Assembly: GCA_947258585.1 (NCBI GenBank)
Contig: CAMYIZ010000050.1
Location: 1 to 52,822 of the forward strand
Origin: an uncultured Haliea sp.
Lineage (GTDB): Bacteria; Pseudomonadota; Gammaproteobacteria; Pseudomonadales; Halieaceae
Length of the DNA: 52,822 nt
Direction of reading: 5' to 3'
The notes under the pieces: generated by a model
Databases searched by the model: none
The model's input: only the letters and a program-made list of their open reading frames with translations
Told to the model about the DNA's origin: nothing
Position numbers and translations under genes: made by a program
Shown here: piece after piece, positions 47,534 through 52,822 of the stretch
How positions within the stretch are numbered: position 1 is the stretch's first letter
How the letters are laid out: each line of letters begins with the position of its first letter

Positions 47534-49312
47534 TTATTGCCCCGCTTTGGTAACGCTGTAAAGAAATTTCTGCATGTCCCAGGCCGTTGTCGGGCAGCGC
47601 TCGGCACAGAGGCCGCAGTGCAGGCAGACATTCTCGTCCTTGACCATGACCCGCTGCGTCGGCAGGTGCTCGGAAACATACAGATCCTGGGCCAGGTTGC
47701 CGGCCGGGGCACTCAACTGCAGACGCAGTTCTGGCTCTTCCTCATTGGCGGTGAAGGTGATGCAGTCCGTGGGACAGACATCCACGCAGGCATCGCACTC
47801 GATGCAGCGCGGTGCGTCGAACACCGTCTGCACGTCACAGTTGAGGCAGCGCTCGGCTTCCTTGAACCCGGTGAGCGGATCGAAGCCGAGCTCCACCTCC
47901 AGCTTGCGGTCGCGCAGGGTCTTTTCCAGCGGCGCCAGCGGCACGACGTAGCGCTTGTCGTTTTCCACCGCGTTGTCATAGCTCCACTCGTGGATACCCA
48001 TTTTCTGGCTCACCAGGTTGGTGAAGGGCGGCGGCCGGTCGCCCACGGACTCGCCGCGGCAGAACAGGTCAATACTGACCGCTGCCTGGTGGCCGTGGGC
48101 GACCGCGGTGATCACATTCTCGGGACCAAAGGCGGCGTCGCCACCGAAAAACACCCTGGGATTGGTGGACTGGAAAGTCGCTTTGTCGACCACCGGCATG
48201 TCCCACTTGTCGAACTCGATATCCAGGTCGCGCTCTATCCACGGAAAGGCATTTTCCTGACCGATGGCCATCAGCACATCATCCGCTTCCATGAACACCA
48301 GGTCTTCACCGGTGGGCACCAGACTGCGCTTGCCGTCGGCATCGTACTGCGCCTCGACCTTCTCGAACCGCATCCCCTTGAGCTGCCCGTCCTCGATCAC
48401 GAAGTCCTTCGGCACATGGTTGTCGTAGATGGGAATGCCCTCGTGCATGGCATCCTCCTTCTCCCAGGGCGAGGCTTTCATGTCGGCGAACGGACTGCGC
48501 ACAACCACCCGCACATCCTCGCCGCCGAGGCGACGCGAAGTCCGGCAGCAGTCCATGGCGGTGTTGCCACCGCCGAGAACCAGGACCCGCTTGCCAATGC
48601 TTCCGGTATGCTCGAAAGCGACGCTGGCCAGCCAGTCGATGCCGATATGGACGCGCTTGCCCGCCTCCTCCAGGCCGGGCAGATTCAGGCCCTTGCCCCG
48701 GGGCGCGCCGGTGCCGACAAAAACCGCGTCGTAGTCTTTCTCCAGCACGCTCTTCAGGCTGGTTACCTCGGTATCGAAATGGGTGACTACACCCATGTCG
48801 AGGATATATCCCACCTCCTCGTCCAGTACCGAGACGGGCAGGCGGAAAGAGGGAATCTGGCTGCGCATCATGCCGCCACCGGCAAACTGGTTGTCGTAGA
48901 CATCGATGCTGTAGCCCAGCGGCATCAGGTCGCGCGCCACGGTCAGGGAGGCGGGACCGGCGCCAATCAGGGCGATACGCTTGCCATTCTTTTTCTTCGG
49001 GATCGCCGGCAGCCGAGACTTGATGTCGGCCTTGTTGTCCGCCGCTACCCGTTTCAGCCGGCAAATCGCCACCGGCTCCTCGCCCTTGGCGATACGGCCG
49101 CGGCGGCAGGCGGGTTCACAGGGTCGGTCGCAGGTACGACCGAGTATCCCGGGAAATACGTTGGATTCCCAGTTGATCATGTAGGCGTCGTCGTAGCGTC
49201 CCGCGGCAATCAGCCGGATGTACTCCGGCACCGGCGTGTGCGCCGGGCAGGCATACTGGCAATCGACGACCTTGTGGAAGTACTCGGGGTTCTTGATATC
49301 GGTTGGGTTCAC
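47534..49312 (-). CDS. GltD-like FAD/NAD(P)-binding iron-sulfur protein with C-terminal 2[4Fe-4S] ferredoxin domain
   Basis: 592 residues from GTG 49312. N-terminal GltD-type iron-sulfur domain (about 15-75; CQYACPAHTP, GRTCDRPCEPACRRG), then FAD-binding IALIGAGPASLTVARDL near 112 and the NAD(P)-binding VLVLGGGNTAMDCCR near 230. The C-terminus has two ferredoxin motifs (CIECDACVDVCPTDC and CLHCGLCAERCPTTAW). It is 3 bp upstream of the alpha gene. I infer that it takes electrons from the 2-oxoacid oxidoreductase and passes them to NAD(P), or works in reverse. Related flavoproteins occur with glutamate synthase, but the partner here is clearly the KorAB pair. Confidence 0.9.
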   Translation of the reverse strand: MNPTDIKNPEYFHKVVDCQYACPAHTPVPEYIRLIAAGRYDDAYMINWESNVFPGILGRTCDRPCEPACRRGRIAKGEEPVAICRLKRVAADNKADIKSRLPAIPKKKNGKRIALIGAGPASLTVARDLMPLGYSIDVYDNQFAGGGMMRSQIPSFRLPVSVLDEEVGYILDMGVVTHFDTEVTSLKSVLEKDYDAVFVGTGAPRGKGLNLPGLEEAGKRVHIGIDWLASVAFEHTGSIGKRVLVLGGGNTAMDCCRTSRRLGGEDVRVVVRSPFADMKASPWEKEDAMHEGIPIYDNHVPKDFVIEDGQLKGMRFEKVEAQYDADGKRSLVPTGEDLVFMEADDVLMAIGQENAFPWIERDLDIEFDKWDMPVVDKATFQSTNPRVFFGGDAAFGPENVITAVAHGHQAAVSIDLFCRGESVGDRPPPFTNLVSQKMGIHEWSYDNAVENDKRYVVPLAPLEKTLRDRKLEVELGFDPLTGFKEAERCLNCDVQTVFDAPRCIECDACVDVCPTDCITFTANEEEPELRLQLSAPAGNLAQDLYVSEHLPTQRVMVKDENVCLHCGLCAERCPTTAWDMQKFLYSVTKAGQ

Positions 49313-49373
49313 GGCTGAGGCCTGTTTTACATCGTTATGGAGTGAAATCGCGACCGGGGCGAGCTGGACGAAA

Positions 49374-49386
49374 GTTTGTCACAAAC
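49374..49386. promoter_or_regulatory. Perfect 13-bp palindrome upstream of the 2-oxoacid oxidoreductase operon
   Basis: GTTTGT-G-ACAAAC (read on the minus strand) is centred about 68 bp before the GTG of the first gene, in a 177-bp leader without coding potential. A CACC-TTCC-GGTG inverted repeat lies close by. Its form fits a dimeric repressor or activator site. Confidence 0.4.
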
Positions 49387-49489
49387 AAGCCTCATTTTCA
49401 CCCACCGGAAGGTGCAATCCTCCGCTGTTTGAAGGCAATCGCAGGATTTAGCCTCCGACGGCAGCATTGTTGAACCATGCCGGCGATGG

Positions 49490-52152
<2,663 letters not shown>

Positions 52153-52822
52153 TCAGCGCGAGCGGGCCAGCAGCCGCCGCTCGAGATCGCGAATCTGCTG
52201 GCGACTGTGCTCCAAAGTCTGCCGCGTGAGGGCGCTGCGAGTTTCGTCGAGCACATCGCCATCGAGATTGCGCGCCACGGCCTGGGCCGCCTCCAGCATG
52301 TAGTCGAAGGCCTTCATCATGTCGTCGGGACCCGGCAGGGTGACAAAAAACACCAGCCCCGGCGTGGTGAAATCCGCCATGTTGTCGATATCAAACACAC
52401 CGGGCTGCATCATGTTGGCGACACTGAACTGGATCGCTCCACGGCCGGCCTCGAATTCGTGGCGATGGAAGAAACTCATGTCGCCAAAGCGCAGGTCACA
52501 GGCCAGCAGGATGTGCAGAATATCATCGCCGCGGAAGCCCTCGGGTTTCCGGGCCACCACGTTGAGCATGAAGACCTCGGGCTGGACGTCCCGCGGCAGG
52601 CGCCCCGGCTCAGGCTCATCGGCGGCCGGGCGTGAACGCTCCTCCGCTTCCAGCGCGTCCAGCCAGTCGAGGTTTTCCGGTTCATCCCGGGTACTGAGAC
52701 CGTACACCAGCTCGTCATCGCCGGCAGCCGCTGCGGGCTTTCCGGCGGGTTTTTCGGGCCCGGGGGCCTCGGGCCGCGCCGGCTCGCTGCCCCTGGAGGA
52801 CGTTGCCGGGGCCGGGGCCGGG
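52153..52822 (-). CDS. zipA: Cell division protein ZipA, C-terminal part (5' end outside window)
   Basis: The frame is open to the window edge, so about 220 C-terminal residues are seen. The first part is a Pro/Ala/Glu-rich linker; the last about 140 residues form the FtsZ-binding domain (VFMLNVVARKPEGFRGDDILHILLACDLRFGDM and IDNMADFTTPGLVFFVTLPGP, shown as two separate blocks in the protein). ZipA tethers FtsZ to the membrane. The N-terminal anchor is outside. The position just before ligA confirms the call. Confidence 0.93.
   Translation of the reverse strand, partial: PAPAPATSSRGSEPARPEAPGPEKPAGKPAAAAGDDELVYGLSTRDEPENLDWLDALEAEERSRPAADEPEPGRLPRDVQPEVFMLNVVARKPEGFRGDDILHILLACDLRFGDMSFFHRHEFEAGRGAIQFSVANMMQPGVFDIDNMADFTTPGLVFFVTLPGPDDMMKAFDYMLEAAQAVARNLDGDVLDETRSALTRQTLEHSRQQIRDLERRLLARSR

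Overview
The window is a stretch of chromosome from an aerobic, probably marine, gammaproteobacterium. ZipA, TusA, YheU, EpmC, PrmB, long-form PstA/PstC and a PA2817-type gene next to queF and a YadGH-like exporter all point to Gammaproteobacteria. The overall look is like Halieaceae/Cellvibrionales relatives, but the genus cannot be fixed from sequence reading alone. Most of the DNA is GC-rich and gene-dense, so long antisense reading frames are common and were discarded.

Left edge (1-3300): a small accessory patch that is visibly more AT-rich at its start. It holds the right end of an IS3-family element, a secreted-protein gene cut by that element, a lipoprotein gene, a decayed stretch resembling a phage P27-type small terminase subunit, and a FitAB/VapBC toxin-antitoxin pair with a palindromic operator. 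It stops at the 3' end of a tRNA-Ser(GGA) gene, the usual kind of integration site.

Core block 1 (3300-18900): queF, an ABC-2 exporter pair and a PA2817-type gene; then a tRNA-Glu/tRNA-Gly cluster that contains broken tRNA-Gly copies. Next come an overlapping run (periplasmic methyltransferase, yheU, tusA, epmC, pdxB), a GcvR-like ACT protein, aroC with a small membrane gene, prmB, folE, a DUF4892 gene, gpsA, and htpG with a clear heat-shock (sigma-32) promoter. A lipoprotein alpha/beta-hydrolase is divergent from htpG.

Central carbon block (18900-32900): the minus-strand run sdhCDAB-sucAB-lpdA-sucCD forms one TCA-cycle unit ending in a strong terminator. gltA (citrate synthase) is divergent from it, and both have readable sigma-70 promoters in the shared 322-bp interval. 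A FabH-like ketoacyl synthase, hisC and a second tRNA-Glu follow.

Phosphate block (34300-44450): phoB-phoR, pstS-pstC-pstA-pstB-phoU and a porin gene. Three Pho boxes (upstream of phoB, pstS and the porin) share one geometry: two 7-bp repeats with a 4-bp gap, then a -10 hexamer exactly 10 bp downstream. They form a compact local phosphate-starvation regulon.

Right edge (44600-52822): a three-gene 2-oxoacid:acceptor oxidoreductase operon (alpha, beta, and a GltD-like FAD/iron-sulfur subunit with a built-in ferredoxin domain). It gives the cell a possible second route for oxidative decarboxylation of 2-oxoglutarate beside SucAB-Lpd. After it come a lytic-transglycosylase-like lipoprotein, ligA and the 3' part of zipA, which runs off the window.

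No CRISPR array, complete prophage or recognisable new defence system was seen. The most unusual items are the broken tRNA-Gly cluster, the 2-oxoacid oxidoreductase operon with its fused electron-transfer subunit, and the regulatory architecture of the Pho genes.
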